Notes: generated by a model not told the origin, from the sequence alone. Positions 1 through 10,234 are shown, counted from the first letter of the stretch. The stretch: DNA of 51,175 bases from Acidobacteriota bacterium (GCA_003225465.1 QIAH01000345.1:1-51175), one strand, 5' to 3'. Numbers and translations are program-made.

Positions 1-1
1 G

Positions 2-655
2 GGGCCCTGGCAGGTGGTAGGGATTTTTGATGCGGGTGGGAGTGCCTACGAGTCCGAGGTATGGGGCGATGTGAACCAGATGGCGTCGGACTTCGATCGC
101 CAGGGCGCGTTCGCCTCCGCCTATTTACGCGCGACCGACGCGTCGACAGCGAATGCTTTGAAGAACGCGGTGAGCGATGACCAGCGCCTGAAACTCGATG
201 GAATGCTTGAGACCGACTACTATGCGAAGCAGACCAGGTCCGGCGGGCCCATCAAAGTGGTCGGGTACATGGTCGGCTTCATTATGGGTATCGGATCGAT
301 TTTCGCGGCCATGAACACGATGTACGCTGCCGTGGCGTACCGCAGCCGCGAGATTGCGACGCTGCGCGTCATCGGGTTCAGCAAGCCGAGCATCCTGACG
401 TCCTTTGTATTCGAATCGCTGGTGCTGTCATTGCTGGGCGCGGTGGTGGGTATCGTGCTGATGCTGCCGTTTAACGGGATGTCGACGGGAACGTCGAACG
501 CGGTCACGTTCAGCGAAGTGGTGTTCGCGTTGCGCATGACGCCCACGGTCATTCTCTATGCATTCATTTTTGCGCTGGTGATGGGTTTCTTCGGCGGATT
601 GGCTCCGGCGTGGCACGCGGCGCGGCAGAATATCCTGACCGCGTTACGCGGTTAG
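2..655 (+). CDS. ABC transporter permease, MacB/FtsX type (5' truncated)
   Basis: The open frame runs in from the left edge, so the N-terminus is missing. The visible 217 residues hold the end of a MacB-like periplasmic core domain, then an FtsX permease domain. That domain has three hydrophobic segments, at about residues 90-115, 140-160 and 180-205. The cytoplasmic loop reads YRSREIATLRVIGFSK, the usual coupling loop of FtsX/MacB permeases. It ends in PAWHAARQNILTALRG, the typical C-terminus of this family. The adaptor and ATPase genes follow on the same strand, so the three probably form one tripartite export or lipoprotein-handling system in the inner membrane. The substrate cannot be told from sequence. 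Confidence 0.9.
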   Translation, partial: GPWQVVGIFDAGGSAYESEVWGDVNQMASDFDRQGAFASAYLRATDASTANALKNAVSDDQRLKLDGMLETDYYAKQTRSGGPIKVVGYMVGFIMGIGSIFAAMNTMYAAVAYRSREIATLRVIGFSKPSILTSFVFESLVLSLLGAVVGIVLMLPFNGMSTGTSNAVTFSEVVFALRMTPTVILYAFIFALVMGFFGGLAPAWHAARQNILTALRG

Positions 656-667
656 CCTCGGACAAGA

Positions 668-692
668 CCCACCCAAGCGGAGCTTGGGTGGG
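668..692. repeat. Fold-back repeat (11-bp stem) between permease and adaptor
   Basis: The arms cccacccaagc (668-678) and gcttgggtggg (682-692) are perfectly complementary around a 3-base loop. There is no T-run, so it is not a clear terminator. It resembles other short GC-rich fold-back elements in this window (2858-2879, 45160-45233). Just downstream (719-740) is a scrap of cgacgaccaacgactaac-type sequence like that near 48608-48788. Confidence 0.6.
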
Positions 693-756
693 GCACCCAG
701 AGGTTGTGCTTGGTTTTGCCGACGACCAACGACTAACGCCTGTAGCTGGAACGAAA

Positions 757-2127
757 ATGTCCATCGATACCAAACACGACGACCTGCAGAGTCTCCGGAT
801 TGACCGCTCGCAGCGGGAGGACTCCCAAGGTGAGCCGCCGAAATGGGCGAGCCGCTACATCCTGGGCGGCATCGCGGTTGTGGTCTTGTTGGGACTGGTG
901 GCTCTGGTGTACCGCCTGGTATCTCCATCGGCAGCCGAAGTGGAGGTCGTGCGCGCGGCAACCGAGGGCGGCGGGGATGTGGGCGGAGTGGTGTTGTCGG
1001 CGGGCGGATACATTGTGGCGCACCACAAGATCAACGTGAACTCCAAGGTTACGGGGCGCGTGAAGTGGATCGGGGTGGAGAAGGGCGACAAGGTCAAGGA
1101 AGATCAAGTGCTGGTCCGGCTGGAGGATGACGAGTTTCGCGCCCAATACGATCAGGCGCGGGGCGCAGTCGAGAATGCGCGTGCCTATTATGAAGAGTTG
1201 CAGCACGGATCGCGTCCGGAAGAAGTCCAGCAGGCGCAGCACAATCTGGACGAGGCGCGCGCAACGGCGGCCAATGACAAAGTCACGCTCGACCGGACGC
1301 GCGAGCTGTACGGGCAGGGCGTGCTTTCGAAGCAATCGTTGGATGATGCGACCGCGAAATACGAATCCGATCAACAGCGGATGAACTCGCTGAACCAGGC
1401 GTTCACATTGTCGAAGCTCGGTCCGCGGGCCGAGGAAATTGCGCGTGCCAAGGGTGCGTTGTTGCAAGCCGAGGGACAAGCCGCTTACGCCAAATCGCTG
1501 CTGGATGCCACCGTTATCCGGGCGCCGGTTACGGGAACCATCCTCGAGCGTAAGGTTGAAAAAGGCGAGTTGCTCACGGCGCAATTCGCGAGCACGGCCG
1601 AGGGCGGTCCCCAGGGATCGGTGGTTGCGCTTGCCGACCTGAACGATCTGCAGGTGGAGCTTGACATCGCGCAGAACGATTTTTCGCGGCTGAAGCCTCG
1701 CCAGAAGGGCATCGTCACGGTGGACGCGTTTCCCAACCTGAAATGGGAGGGCGAGATTGCCGAGATGTCGCCCGAAGCCAATCGGCAGAAGGCGACCGTG
1801 CAAGTCAAGGTGCAGATCAAAAAACCCGACGAGCATCTGCGTCCCGACATGAATGCCACCGTGAAGTTTCTGGCCGACGATAACAAGAACGGAAATCAAG
1901 GACCCGGCGGCGCGATCGTACCTGCGAACGCGGTGCGCGATCGGGATGGGAAGAAAGTTGTTTTCCTGGTGCTCAATGGCAAGGTCGTGATGAAGCAGGT
2001 GAAGATCCTGAGCCAGCGCAGTGATGGGTACCTCGTGGATGGTCCCATCAACGGCGAGAATGTGATCACCAGCGGGCCCGAGAATTTGAAAGACGGTCAA
2101 TCCGTGAAAGTTAAAGGACAGTCCTGA
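757..2127 (+). CDS. HlyD/MacA-type periplasmic adaptor subunit
   Basis: A 456-residue membrane fusion protein. It has a short cytoplasmic N-terminus, one membrane helix at about residues 34-55, and a lipoyl/barrel-sandwich half. A long helical hairpin rich in A, E, Q and R follows at about 120-250. The second lipoyl half contains [12 protein letters not shown], and a beta-barrel/MPD domain ends the protein. These are the hallmarks of adaptors that link an inner-membrane ABC transporter to the periplasm or an outer-membrane duct. I chose ATG 757 because an upstream in-frame ATG at 610 lies inside the permease gene and the reading between them is repeat DNA. The stop overlaps the next ATG (TGATG at 2125-2129), so translation of the ATPase is coupled. 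Confidence 0.9.
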   Translation: MSIDTKHDDLQSLRIDRSQREDSQGEPPKWASRYILGGIAVVVLLGLVALVYRLVSPSAAEVEVVRAATEGGGDVGGVVLSAGGYIVAHHKINVNSKVTGRVKWIGVEKGDKVKEDQVLVRLEDDEFRAQYDQARGAVENARAYYEELQHGSRPEEVQQAQHNLDEARATAANDKVTLDRTRELYGQGVLSKQSLDDATAKYESDQQRMNSLNQAFTLSKLGPRAEEIARAKGALLQAEGQAAYAKSLLDATVIRAPVTGTILERKVEKGELLTAQFASTAEGGPQGSVVALADLNDLQVELDIAQNDFSRLKPRQKGIVTVDAFPNLKWEGEIAEMSPEANRQKATVQVKVQIKKPDEHLRPDMNATVKFLADDNKNGNQGPGGAIVPANAVRDRDGKKVVFLVLNGKVVMKQVKILSQRSDGYLVDGPINGENVITSGPENLKDGQSVKVKGQS

Positions 2128-2840
2128 TGAGTACGATGACCACGCCCAAAATCGCGACCGGCACGAAGGTAGTGCAGGCCCGCAATGTCAGCAAGATTTT
2201 CAAGCGGGATGCGTTTGAGGTGACCGCGCTCGATAACGTTTCGATCGACATTGCGCAGGGGGAATTCCTCGCGCTCATGGGACCGTCGGGCTCAGGGAAG
2301 ACGACGCTGCTGAACATGATTGCGGCCATTGACCGGCCGACGTCGGGCGAATTGCTGGTGATGGGCGACAACATTTTCCGGTTGAACGATGCGCAGTCGG
2401 CGCGTTGGCGGAACGAGCACGTGGGGTACGTCTTTCAGACGTTCAATTTGATTCCGGTGCTGACTGCTTTCGAGAATGTCGAACTGCCCCTGCTGCTGAC
2501 CAAGCTTTCGCCGGCCCAACGCAAAGAGCATGTGATGACGGCGCTGAAGCTGGTTGGACTTGAGGAGCGGGTGCATCACTTGCCGAAGCAGCTTTCCGGC
2601 GGACAGGAACAGCGCGTGGCGATTGCGCGGGCGATTGTGAGCGATCCGACTTTGTTGCTCGCCGATGAACCTACCGGTGATCTGGATAGCCACTCGGCTA
2701 CCGAGATTCTGGAGATCCTGAAGCGGCTGAATGAGGACTTCAAGAAGACGATCGTGATGGTGACACACGATCCGCACGCGGCTTCGTACGCGCACGTGTC
2801 GCGGCATCTCGAAAAAGGGATGCTTTTGCCGCCGGCTTAG
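2127..2840 (+). CDS. ABC transporter ATP-binding protein, MacB/LolD type
   Basis: A 237-residue ATPase with Walker [10 protein letters not shown] (about 52-60), Q-loop VFQTFNL, signature [14 protein letters not shown], Walker [13 protein letters not shown] and the H-loop THD. The signature has E where most relatives have Q (LSGGQQQR), which is tolerated in the family. The PTGDLD and LNM(I)AAIDRPTSG patterns are typical of the LolD/MacB/FtsE branch that powers FtsX-like permeases. It overlaps the adaptor stop codon by one base. With the permease at 2-655 it completes a three-gene export operon. A double hairpin at 2840-2879 closes it. Confidence 0.93.
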   Translation: MSTMTTPKIATGTKVVQARNVSKIFKRDAFEVTALDNVSIDIAQGEFLALMGPSGSGKTTLLNMIAAIDRPTSGELLVMGDNIFRLNDAQSARWRNEHVGYVFQTFNLIPVLTAFENVELPLLLTKLSPAQRKEHVMTALKLVGLEERVHHLPKQLSGGQEQRVAIARAIVSDPTLLLADEPTGDLDSHSATEILEILKRLNEDFKKTIVMVTHDPHAASYAHVSRHLEKGMLLPPA

Positions 2841-2879
2841 CGGAGCTTCGCTCCGCCGGGCAGACGAGGGCGTCTGCCC
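2840..2879. repeat. Double hairpin between convergent genes
   Basis: Two stems lie side by side: gcggag/ctccgc (2840-2856) and gggcagacg/cgtctgccc (2858-2866 and 2871-2879, 4-base loop). They sit exactly between the convergent ATPase and PAP2 genes, so they could end transcription from both sides, but no T-run follows on either strand. The second stem looks like a dispersed intergenic fold-back element rather than a dedicated terminator. Confidence 0.55.
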
Positions 2880-3578
2880 CTACGTGGTTTGTGCCAATCT
2901 TCTGGCTCTTCTGGCTTCGACTCTTCTTGCCATTACCCGGACGGCGCCCATCCAAATGATCGCGGCGGCGTACCCTGCGGCCACGTCGGTTGGCCAATGT
3001 ACGCCCAGATAGATTCGGGAGAGGCCGATAAGCCCGATCAAGAGACCCGCAACGCACCAGACCAGCACGCGCTGCCAGCGCTCTTCCAATTGAAAATCGA
3101 TCATTCCTGCGATCAGGCCATAGAAGCAGAGGGAAATAAGAGAGTGCCCGCTGGGGAAGGAGTAGGTGGTGGGCTTCGCTCCGAAGAACGGATCCGGGCG
3201 CAGCCGGTGGAAGGCGAGTTTCAGAACTCCATCGAGGACGCCCGCCCCCATCATGGTGACGACTAAAACTCCCAGATGATCGCGATCGCGGCGATACAAG
3301 AAAAAGAAGATCAGCGCCAGGGTGCAGGCGAGAACGACGGGCCAGTCTCCCAGGTTGGTGACGAATCGAAAGATCGCGGTGACGGAAGGAGAGGCGTATT
3401 CGTGAACCACGCCACGAACTGCGTTGTCGAAACGGGCGCTTCCCCGTTCGAGCACCTCTTCGGAGAGCCAGGCGAAGGAGAAGAGAGCCACCGTGGCCAG
3501 TCCCAGGCTGACGGGAATCACCGCTGGCCACGTTTTATTGGCGCGGGCGCGACTCGCAGCGTTGGCAGAAGGCGGCAT
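2880..3578 (-). CDS. PAP2-family membrane phosphatase
   Basis: A 232-residue polytopic protein with the three PAP2 acid-phosphatase motifs in order: KLAFHRLRP (about 120-128), PSGH (142-145) and SRIYLGVHWPTD (187-198). The catalytic histidines of motifs 2 and 3 are present. Six hydrophobic segments surround them. Members remove phosphate from phosphatidic acid, undecaprenyl pyrophosphate or related lipids at the outer face of the inner membrane; which substrate applies here is unknown. The frame is open further upstream, but the extra residues are low-complexity and overlap the winged-helix gene. ATG 3578 gives a normal family length. Confidence 0.9.
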   Translation of the reverse strand: MPPSANAASRARANKTWPAVIPVSLGLATVALFSFAWLSEEVLERGSARFDNAVRGVVHEYASPSVTAIFRFVTNLGDWPVVLACTLALIFFFLYRRDRDHLGVLVVTMMGAGVLDGVLKLAFHRLRPDPFFGAKPTTYSFPSGHSLISLCFYGLIAGMIDFQLEERWQRVLVWCVAGLLIGLIGLSRIYLGVHWPTDVAAGYAAAIIWMGAVRVMARRVEARRARRLAQTT

Positions 3579-3631
3579 CGCCCCAGAGTACCAAAGCCAC
3601 GGCAGAGCGTCCGGATCGAAATCAGGCCGGG

Positions 3632-4150
3632 CTAAGCGCGAGGCAAGTTCTGACGTCCTTGTGCCGGATCGTCTGGATCGGAAACCCATTGCCAGGCGCG
3701 GCGGCCATTCTCGCGCACCAGAGTACGGGCTTCGCCGTACTCGACCAGGCGGTTGAGAACAGTGGTCACCGAGGCCAGCGGATCTTTGTGGCGCGCCAGG
3801 ATGGGCGGCACCTTTTGCTGGATCAGTTCGCAAACCTCGCGAGCGCCCAGCGGCCGGCCCGCTTCCATCAACACCATGCGGCAAGCCTTGGTGAATCCTG
3901 GCTGGCGACCGTTGGACTTGCGGTCGACAAGTTCCAGCAGTTCGTCGTTCAGGACTTCATCGCCGAAAAGATTGGCGAGACCGACGATGGTCTGCTTGAC
4001 CGTGCCGATGCGTTTCATCACGTCAGCTCGCTGGCGCATCAACTGGCGGAGTTCTTCGTGAGCCTGGCGAACCACTTCCACAACGTGCGGATCGTTGCTG
4101 CCTGGCATACCTTTGTTCCCATTGCTGAACTCGGTGCGACCGATCTCCAT
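3632..4150 (-). CDS. Winged-helix (HARE-HTH-like) protein
   Basis: The start at 4150 is chosen because GGAGG lies 8 bases upstream; an in-frame ATG at 4291 has no such site. The 172-residue product has a polar N-terminus, a coiled-coil-like helix at about 25-60 (HEELRQLMRQRADVMKRI) and a C-terminal winged-helix at about 85-155. The helix reading GAREVCELIQQ, the LNRLVEYGE segment and a final GRRAWQWV wing recall the HARE-HTH fold, which is thought to act in DNA binding or protein interaction. No enzymatic residues are evident. It lies just upstream of the PAP2 gene and may be co-transcribed with it. Function unknown. Confidence 0.75.
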   Translation of the reverse strand: MEIGRTEFSNGNKGMPGSNDPHVVEVVRQAHEELRQLMRQRADVMKRIGTVKQTIVGLANLFGDEVLNDELLELVDRKSNGRQPGFTKACRMVLMEAGRPLGAREVCELIQQKVPPILARHKDPLASVTTVLNRLVEYGEARTLVRENGRRAWQWVSDPDDPAQGRQNLPRA

Positions 4151-4662
4151 GACCCCATCCTCCGGCGCGACGGTCCCGACATCGGAGGCCCGAGACGGAA
4201 GCGCGCATCCCTTCAACTGTGGATACGTTCCCCACAGCTGATCTGTTCCCTGAACTGAAGACAAACTCACCGCGAGAGCCCTTGTATACAACTTTGTGGT
4301 CTGATCCCTCAGCGGATGCGCTTGCCTGACTTGTCCGGTTAGACGACGCTAGTCAACAAGGGTGAGCACATACACTGTTTATTCCTACGAACTTAGCTGA
4401 CAGTTCCCCACATTCGGGAGGTCGTGTTATGTGCAAAGTTTGTGGGATGCGCCGGACGACTGGTCGGGATGTCCGTTTGCGAGAGCGAATTGAAAATCGA
4501 AAATCGCGCGCAAGGAATTGCTTCAGAAGAAATCTGATTTCTGGAATGCGTTACCGGGTGATGTGCGCGCCCTGCTATCGCCCAATGCTATGCACACACA
4601 TGAGTTCGAAGAAACGGGACCGACTCCGAGTCTGCTCTCCGCAATTTTGGATGCTCCAACTT
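4151..4662. other. Intergenic region, 512 bases, no confident gene
   Basis: This holds the promoter side of the winged-helix gene, including a TTGTATACAA palindrome at 4282-4291. An ATG at 4429 has a good GGGAGGT site in front, but its 129-codon frame has no recognisable domain and its 3' part lies antisense to the oxidoreductase gene. A second plus-strand stretch in another frame (about 4494-4690) reads like ordinary protein (DFWNALPGDVRALLSPNA) but has no clear start. It could be a gene remnant. I call neither. Confidence 0.5.
4282..4295. promoter_or_regulatory. Possible operator, TTGTATACAACTTT
   Basis: TTGTATACAA is a perfect 10-base palindrome of the kind bound by several GntR-type and similar repressors. 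The 12 bases GTATACAACTTT (4284-4295) recur exactly at 23552-23563, in front of the molybdenum hydroxylase operon and at nearly the same distance (130-145 bases) from the start codon. Regulation is inferred only. Confidence 0.3.
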
Positions 4663-6168
4663 TCAATAGGCGAAGCCGTCGGGTTGGCTGACTGCGCCCA
4701 CGCGGACGTGGCTGTCGATGAAGTTGCGTCCGGCAGCCAGGGCCTGGCGATCGATTTCGAGCAGATCGAGTTTCTTGATCTTGGTCTCGAGTACGCTCAT
4801 CGCCGTGTCCGGCAATAAGCACTCGGTTTCTTCGAGTAGAGCGCCCATCAGGACAATGTTGGTAACCTTGGTCGAACCGAGTTTGTCGGCGATCTCTGAC
4901 GCCGGGATGCAGATCACGCGGGCTTGCGGCAACGCGAAATCAGCAGGCAGGCGCTCGCGGTTGTAGAGAATTACTCCCCCGGGCACGACCTGCGAAGCAA
5001 ATTTGCGCAGCGAGATTTCGTTCATTGCGATCAGCACGTCGGGATGCGAGATGAGGGGCGAGCCGATGCGCTCCTTCGACAGGCAAACGTGACAGTGCGC
5101 ACTGCCGGAACGCATTTCGGGGCCATAGGAGGGCAGCCAGCTGACTTCCAGGCCTTCGCGCATGCCCATTTCCGTCAGCAACTGGCCCAGCAGAAGAACG
5201 CCCTGCCCGCCGAAGCCTGCAACTTTGATGGTGTACTCGCGGAAATGATGCGGGTGCTGGACCGCGACACGCTGCGCGCTTTCATCCTTGGCGCTGATCT
5301 CCAGCACATCGGTCACGGTGCGCTGCGGAGGCATGGTGCTCGGTGAAGTGTCCAGCTTGCGATCGCGGAATACGTTCAGGGGAAACGCCGGCACGAGTTT
5401 TTCGAGGACCCAGCGGCGCGCGTCTACCGGTTCCTTGCCCCAGATGGTGGGGCAGGGCGAGAGTATCTCGACGAAAGAGAAGCCGACTCCGTCTCTTTGA
5501 TTTTCGAGTGCGCGGCGGATGGCGCGGCGCGCTTTCATGATGTTCTTGTTATCGCACAGCGCGACTCGCTCCACATAGGCGGGAGCTTCGAGGGTGGAGA
5601 GCAACTCGGCCATGTGCAGGGGGTAGCCTTCATTCACGGGACGACGTCCCCACGGCGACGTGGTGCTCTTCTGGCCGACGAGAGTCGTGGGCGCCATCTG
5701 GCCCCCCGTCATTCCATAAATGGCGTTGTTCACGAAGAACACCGCGATCTTCTCGCCACGGTTTGCGGCATGCACGATTTCAGCCGTGCCGATGGCGGCG
5801 AGGTCGCCGTCGCCTTGATAGGAAATGACAATCTTTTCAGGACAGGTGCGCTTGATAGCGGTAGCGCAGGCAGGCGCGCGCCCGTGGGCGGCTTGCACAT
5901 TGCCGACATCGAAGTAGTAATACGCGAACACCGAGCAACCCACCGGGCTGACGAAGATGGTGCGATTCTGCAGACCTAGGTCTTCGATGGCCTCCGCGAT
6001 CAGCTTGTGCGCCACTCCGTGGCCGCAGCCGGGACAGTAGTGAGTCTGGTTCTTGAGCTCGGCTTTGCGTTCGTAGATGTCGTAGAACACCGGCGATTTC
6101 GCGTGCACCGTCTCGTAGCCAGCTGGAGCCTCTGCTTCTTTCACCATTGCTTTCGAATCCTGTGACAT
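4663..6168 (-). CDS. 2-oxoacid:ferredoxin oxidoreductase, fused beta (TPP) and gamma subunits
   Basis: A 501-residue fusion. Residues 1-270 are the TPP-binding beta subunit, with CPGCGH (45-50) and the TPP/Mg motif from GDGD (119-122) to VNN (146-148). Residues about 312-495 are the gamma subunit, beginning with GFGGQG (318-323) and containing SYGPEMRSG. In the best-known four-subunit enzymes these are separate proteins. With the alpha and ferredoxin subunits encoded just upstream, the complex would oxidise a 2-oxoacid plus CoA to an acyl-CoA, CO2 and reduced ferredoxin in the cytoplasm. The fold class fits Vor/Kor; the substrate (branched-chain 2-oxoacid, 2-oxoglutarate or pyruvate) cannot be assigned. 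GGAGAGG lies 5 bases before the ATG. Confidence 0.92.
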   Translation of the reverse strand: MSQDSKAMVKEAEAPAGYETVHAKSPVFYDIYERKAELKNQTHYCPGCGHGVAHKLIAEAIEDLGLQNRTIFVSPVGCSVFAYYYFDVGNVQAAHGRAPACATAIKRTCPEKIVISYQGDGDLAAIGTAEIVHAANRGEKIAVFFVNNAIYGMTGGQMAPTTLVGQKSTTSPWGRRPVNEGYPLHMAELLSTLEAPAYVERVALCDNKNIMKARRAIRRALENQRDGVGFSFVEILSPCPTIWGKEPVDARRWVLEKLVPAFPLNVFRDRKLDTSPSTMPPQRTVTDVLEISAKDESAQRVAVQHPHHFREYTIKVAGFGGQGVLLLGQLLTEMGMREGLEVSWLPSYGPEMRSGSAHCHVCLSKERIGSPLISHPDVLIAMNEISLRKFASQVVPGGVILYNRERLPADFALPQARVICIPASEIADKLGSTKVTNIVLMGALLEETECLLPDTAMSVLETKIKKLDLLEIDRQALAAGRNFIDSHVRVGAVSQPDGFAY

Positions 6169-6179
6169 GGTCGCCTCTC

Positions 6180-7251
<1,072 letters not shown>

Positions 7252-7268
<17 letters not shown>

Positions 7269-7527
7269 GGCTGTCTCCTTGGCGCGCTACGACCTTGAGC
7301 GCAGGCACGAGCCGGTAGACGGTAATGGCGCCCGGCTCGGGGCAGCAGTAGAAACAGATGCCGCATCCGGTGCAGCTTTCGCCGGTGTAGTGGGCGGGGT
7401 GCACTCCGTAAGCGCTCAGTTCGGGCGCAAGTTCAAGACACCTGGGCGGGCACGACTCAACGCACAGCCCGCATCCTTTGCATTCGTCAATGTTGACCGC
7501 AACCTTGCCACGTGCCGGCGTTGCCAT
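7252..7527 (-). CDS. Two-[4Fe-4S] ferredoxin subunit (delta) of the oxidoreductase
   Basis: A 91-residue ferredoxin with two clusters of cysteines: [12 protein letters not shown] (about 17-28) and [15 protein letters not shown] (about 52-66). Each can bind one [4Fe-4S] centre. Its place directly before the alpha gene identifies it as the delta subunit that carries electrons from the TPP site. The start at 7527 is set by GAGGTG just upstream; it begins 2 bases after the stop of the CoA-transferase gene. The second cluster has an extra Cys (CFYCC). Confidence 0.92.
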
Positions 7528-7529
7528 AA

Positions 7530-8861
7530 TCACCTCGCAGCGACTGGTTCTTTCGCTTGCGGACGCTGTAACCACTTGGTGCGTTCGCAGTATTCGTAGA
7601 GCTCATCCCGGAATTTGGGATGGGCGATTTCGATCAAAGCCTGGGCACGCTCCCGGATCGATTTGCCATGGAGATACGCGACTCCATATTCCGTGACGAC
7701 ATAGCGGATCAGCCCGCGCGAGGTCACCACGCCCGCGCCGGGAGCGAGCATCGGCGTGATGCGGGAGATGGTTCCGTTCTTCGCGGTGGAGGAGAGGGCG
7801 ATGATGGCCTTGCCGCCTTTGGAGCGGGAAGCGCCGCGCAGGAAGTCGACCTGGCCTCCAATGCCGCTGTAGAAATACGTGCCGATCGAATCGGAGCAAA
7901 CCTGGCCGGTGATATCCACCTGCAAGGCGGAATTGATGGCGACCATGTGGTCGTTGCGGGCGATCAGGGCGGGATCGTTGGTGTAGGCGGTGGGATGGAA
8001 TTCGAAAATCGGATTGTTATCCACGTAATCGAACAGGTTCTTGGTACCCAAAGCAAAGCCGAGGATGATTTTCCTCGGCTTGAAATTCTTGCGGGCGCCG
8101 GTAATGACGCCCGCATCAATAAGCGGAATCACTCCATCGGAGACAAGTTCGCTGTGCACTCCGAGATCCTTGCGGTCCATGAGCAAAGGCAGGACGGCAT
8201 CCGGAATGCCGCCGATGCCGGTTTGAAGCACCGCGCCGTCTTCAATCAGGCCCGCGACGTTGCGGGCGATGGCCGCCTGCATGTCGGTGATCTCGGGCTT
8301 CTTCATCGCACAAAGCGGACGCGAGGATTCCACAATCGCGTCGATTTTGCTGACGTGAATGAAACTGTCGCCGTAGGTGCGCGGCATCTGGTCGTTCACC
8401 TGCGCGACCACGTAGCGGGCCAGGCGGGCGGCCGTCAAAGTAGTGTCGACGCCGACGCCGAAGCTGCAGAAGCCGTGCGAGTCGGGTGGGGAGACCTCGA
8501 TGAGCGCGACATCGATCGGCATGGCGCCGCTTTCGAATAACTCCTCAATCTCGCTGAGGTAGACAGGCGTGTAATCGGCGCGGCCTTCGTTGACGGCTTC
8601 GCGTACGTTGCCGCCGATGAAAACCGCGTTGTGCCGGAAGTGGCCAGCCATCTCGGGCGCGACATACGGAGCTCGCCCCATGGTCATCATGTGCACAATC
8701 TCGACGTCCTGCACGTGCGGGGCACGCTGAATGAGCGCATCGACCAGAGTTTCCGGCTCGGCGCAGCCCGGCTGAATGTACACGCGCATCCCCGATTGCA
8801 CGCAACGCAGCGCCTCATCCGGTGTGCGCAATTTTTTCTTGTAATCGATCTCCCAAGACAT
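7530..8861 (-). CDS. Acetyl-CoA hydrolase/CoA-transferase family protein
   Basis: A 443-residue protein of the Cat1/4-hydroxybutyrate CoA-transferase family. The motif [10 protein letters not shown] (about 216-225) lies in the family's CoA-binding region. The segment [10 protein letters not shown] contains the glutamate that forms the covalent CoA thioester in characterised relatives. C-terminal [16 protein letters not shown] is also typical. It would exchange or hydrolyse CoA on a short acyl-CoA. Because it sits in one operon with the 2-oxoacid oxidoreductase, it may use the acyl-CoA made by that enzyme; this is inference from context. AAGGAG lies about 10 bases before the ATG. Confidence 0.9.
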   Translation of the reverse strand: MSWEIDYKKKLRTPDEALRCVQSGMRVYIQPGCAEPETLVDALIQRAPHVQDVEIVHMMTMGRAPYVAPEMAGHFRHNAVFIGGNVREAVNEGRADYTPVYLSEIEELFESGAMPIDVALIEVSPPDSHGFCSFGVGVDTTLTAARLARYVVAQVNDQMPRTYGDSFIHVSKIDAIVESSRPLCAMKKPEITDMQAAIARNVAGLIEDGAVLQTGIGGIPDAVLPLLMDRKDLGVHSELVSDGVIPLIDAGVITGARKNFKPRKIILGFALGTKNLFDYVDNNPIFEFHPTAYTNDPALIARNDHMVAINSALQVDITGQVCSDSIGTYFYSGIGGQVDFLRGASRSKGGKAIIALSSTAKNGTISRITPMLAPGAGVVTSRGLIRYVVTEYGVAYLHGKSIRERAQALIEIAHPKFRDELYEYCERTKWLQRPQAKEPVAAR

Positions 8862-8879
8862 TGCTGGCTTTCTCCTTGC

Positions 8880-9356
8880 TTATCCCCCAGAAACTTCTAA
8901 TGCAGCACGCGCGGCTCGCGCCCTCATGCACGCTTCCTCGTACCCCTGGGAGGCGTAGAAGATGGCGCGATCAAAGAACTGATCGAGCAGTTGCAGCATT
9001 TCCAACTCGCCGAAAACTTCCGCCGGACGCTCCATGCCGGCCTCGTGCTTCAGGTAGTCCCACAGATTTTCTTTGGTCAGCACGATGACCCAGATCAGCT
9101 GGCTGAGAGGAACCTGCTGCTCGGCGCGACGCGCGCCGATTTCCCGGTAGCGCTCCTTGATATCGAACTCGCTTTTGCCCAGAAGCCAGTCGCCCAGATG
9201 GCGGTAAATCTCGTAGACGCGCCGCTCCAGGTCCTGCGCAGGGACCTTGGCATAGTCCTGGGCGAGTTCCGATTGCTGAACCTTCTTGAGAAGGCCGGCA
9301 GCGAGTCCGTCCGAATGGGTTTCGATCAGACGGACGAGTCGGTAGGCCAGCATCAT
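8880..9356 (-). CDS. RsbRD N-terminal-domain-like regulatory protein
   Basis: A 158-residue all-helical soluble protein. The pattern LVRLIETHSDGLAAGLL, DLERRVYEIYRHLGDWL and YREIGARRAEQQVPLSQLIWVI resembles the globin-like N-terminal domain of RsbRD/RsbT co-antagonists. There is no STAS domain behind it. The start at 9356 is supported by GGAGG 8 bases upstream; the frame is open further but without a site. It is the first gene of the 2-oxoacid oxidoreductase operon, 18 bases before the CoA-transferase. A CRP/FNR-like palindrome lies about 80 bases upstream of its start. A sensory or partner-binding role is inferred, with moderate certainty on the family. Confidence 0.65.
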   Translation of the reverse strand: MMLAYRLVRLIETHSDGLAAGLLKKVQQSELAQDYAKVPAQDLERRVYEIYRHLGDWLLGKSEFDIKERYREIGARRAEQQVPLSQLIWVIVLTKENLWDYLKHEAGMERPAEVFGELEMLQLLDQFFDRAIFYASQGYEEACMRARAARAALEVSGG

Positions 9357-9697
9357 GACCGAATCCTCCCTTCCCCTCCAGTTTCCAGTGTGTGCTTCCG
9401 GACGGATCCAATCCGTGACTCGTCGCACTTGCAGGTGTGATCCAGATCACGTGTTAGGGCCTTAAAAACCAAGAGCTTGCACCGACCAGTCGGTTGGTGG
9501 GCAGGCCGATAGCCGGTTGGCGGGATCGCATCCCGCGGGAGTTCCGGGCTGCTTTTCTCTGAATGCGCCGTTAGGCGGGAGGCCCTGCAAGAAAATCTTG
9601 GCGGCATCGTCTTTGGGATCCGGGCTGTTTTGCCCTGGAATCGAATAAGACGGTGCGGCCGAAATCGTCAGCATCAGGAGGCGGCGACACGGGGCCG
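9357..9697. other. Intergenic region upstream of the oxidoreductase operon
   Basis: This carries the CRP/FNR-like site at 9436-9451 and a gcgggat/atcccgc hairpin near 9520-9537. A minus-strand frame reads 9722-9462, with PPNGAFREKQPGTPAGCDP near its end. It could be the C-terminal part of a lost protein, but it has no start of its own outside the IS110 remnant and no recognisable domain. I see no complete gene. Confidence 0.5.
9436..9451. promoter_or_regulatory. CRP/FNR-like palindrome TGTGATCCAGATCACG
   Basis: TGTGA-N6-TCACG matches the TGTGA-N6-TCACA half-site pattern of CRP-family regulators with one mismatch. It sits 80-95 bases upstream of the first gene (9356) of the oxidoreductase operon, a plausible activator position. 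A second, perfect copy of the pattern is at 46941-46956. Confidence 0.5.
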
Positions 9698-9875
9698 ATG
9701 ACGCATCCCGGCGTCGGTCCACTGACGGCGCTCGCCTTCAAGTTGGTGATTGGAACTCCAGAGCGTTTCCACTGTGGCAAACAAGTGGCCAGCTATGCAG
9801 GACTGTTTCGTCGGAAGAGTCTAGCGGGGATCGACGACGGTTGGGACACATCAGCAAGCAGGGCAAACGAATGGG
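9698..9875 (+). pseudogene. IS110-family transposase remnant, frameshifted
   Basis: The frame from 9698 reads MTHPGVGPLTALAFKLVIG then TPERFHCGKQVASYAGL. This is the Transposase_20 core of IS110/IS116/IS902 elements. Around 9830 homology moves to another frame (RRRLGHISKQGKR), the well-known continuation of the same domain. So a frameshift is visible. No N-terminal DEDD domain and no C-terminal end remain; about 60 codons of a protein of more than 300 residues are left. It is a dead fragment of a past insertion. Confidence 0.8.
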
Positions 9876-10234
9876 CCTTGGCATTCACCTGTCACTTTCT
9901 ATGAATCACATCGAGCTCGACGCAGCGTGTGAGAAGCTGCTATACACAGCAAACATTCGTGATTGAACAGCGGGAAGAGAGTCGGCCCGAGCTTTCCGTT
10001 TGGAAGTAGAAATCAAGGTTGACATGTAGTACCGGTTTCGCTAGAACTGGAGGCGTTCTTCGTCTCTCCCCCAGGGCCCCCTTTAAATCTTCTCAGACCT
10101 CTCACGTTGGCTTTAATCGTTCGCGGGAAACCCGTCGATACAGCCGGGTTCTTCGTGTGCATTTCACTTCGAACGGTGTTTGCGACCATCGCGACTCTTG
10201 CCGGGTCAGTGATCGCATCCGAGGGAGAACGTCT
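9876..10234. other. Intergenic region after the IS110 remnant
   Basis: No gene is supported here. A plus-strand frame is open from 10019 into the next gene, but it codes for Arg/Ser-rich filler and the true start (10235) has its own ribosome site. The stretch probably contains decayed insertion-sequence DNA and the promoter of the secreted-protein gene. Confidence 0.5.

Noticed and set aside
733-2100. Long minus-strand open frame (455 codons) opposite the adaptor gene
   Set aside because: It is the antisense shadow of a clear HlyD-type gene; no domain, signal or ribosome site.
4429-4818. Plus-strand ORF of 129 codons with CxxC and a good ribosome site
   Set aside because: No recognisable domain, Arg-rich, and its 3' third is antisense to the oxidoreductase gene. 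Kept only as a remark on the gap.
9462-9722. Minus-strand ORF of 86 codons
   Set aside because: Its start lies within the IS110 remnant and the product matches nothing I know; perhaps a fragment.
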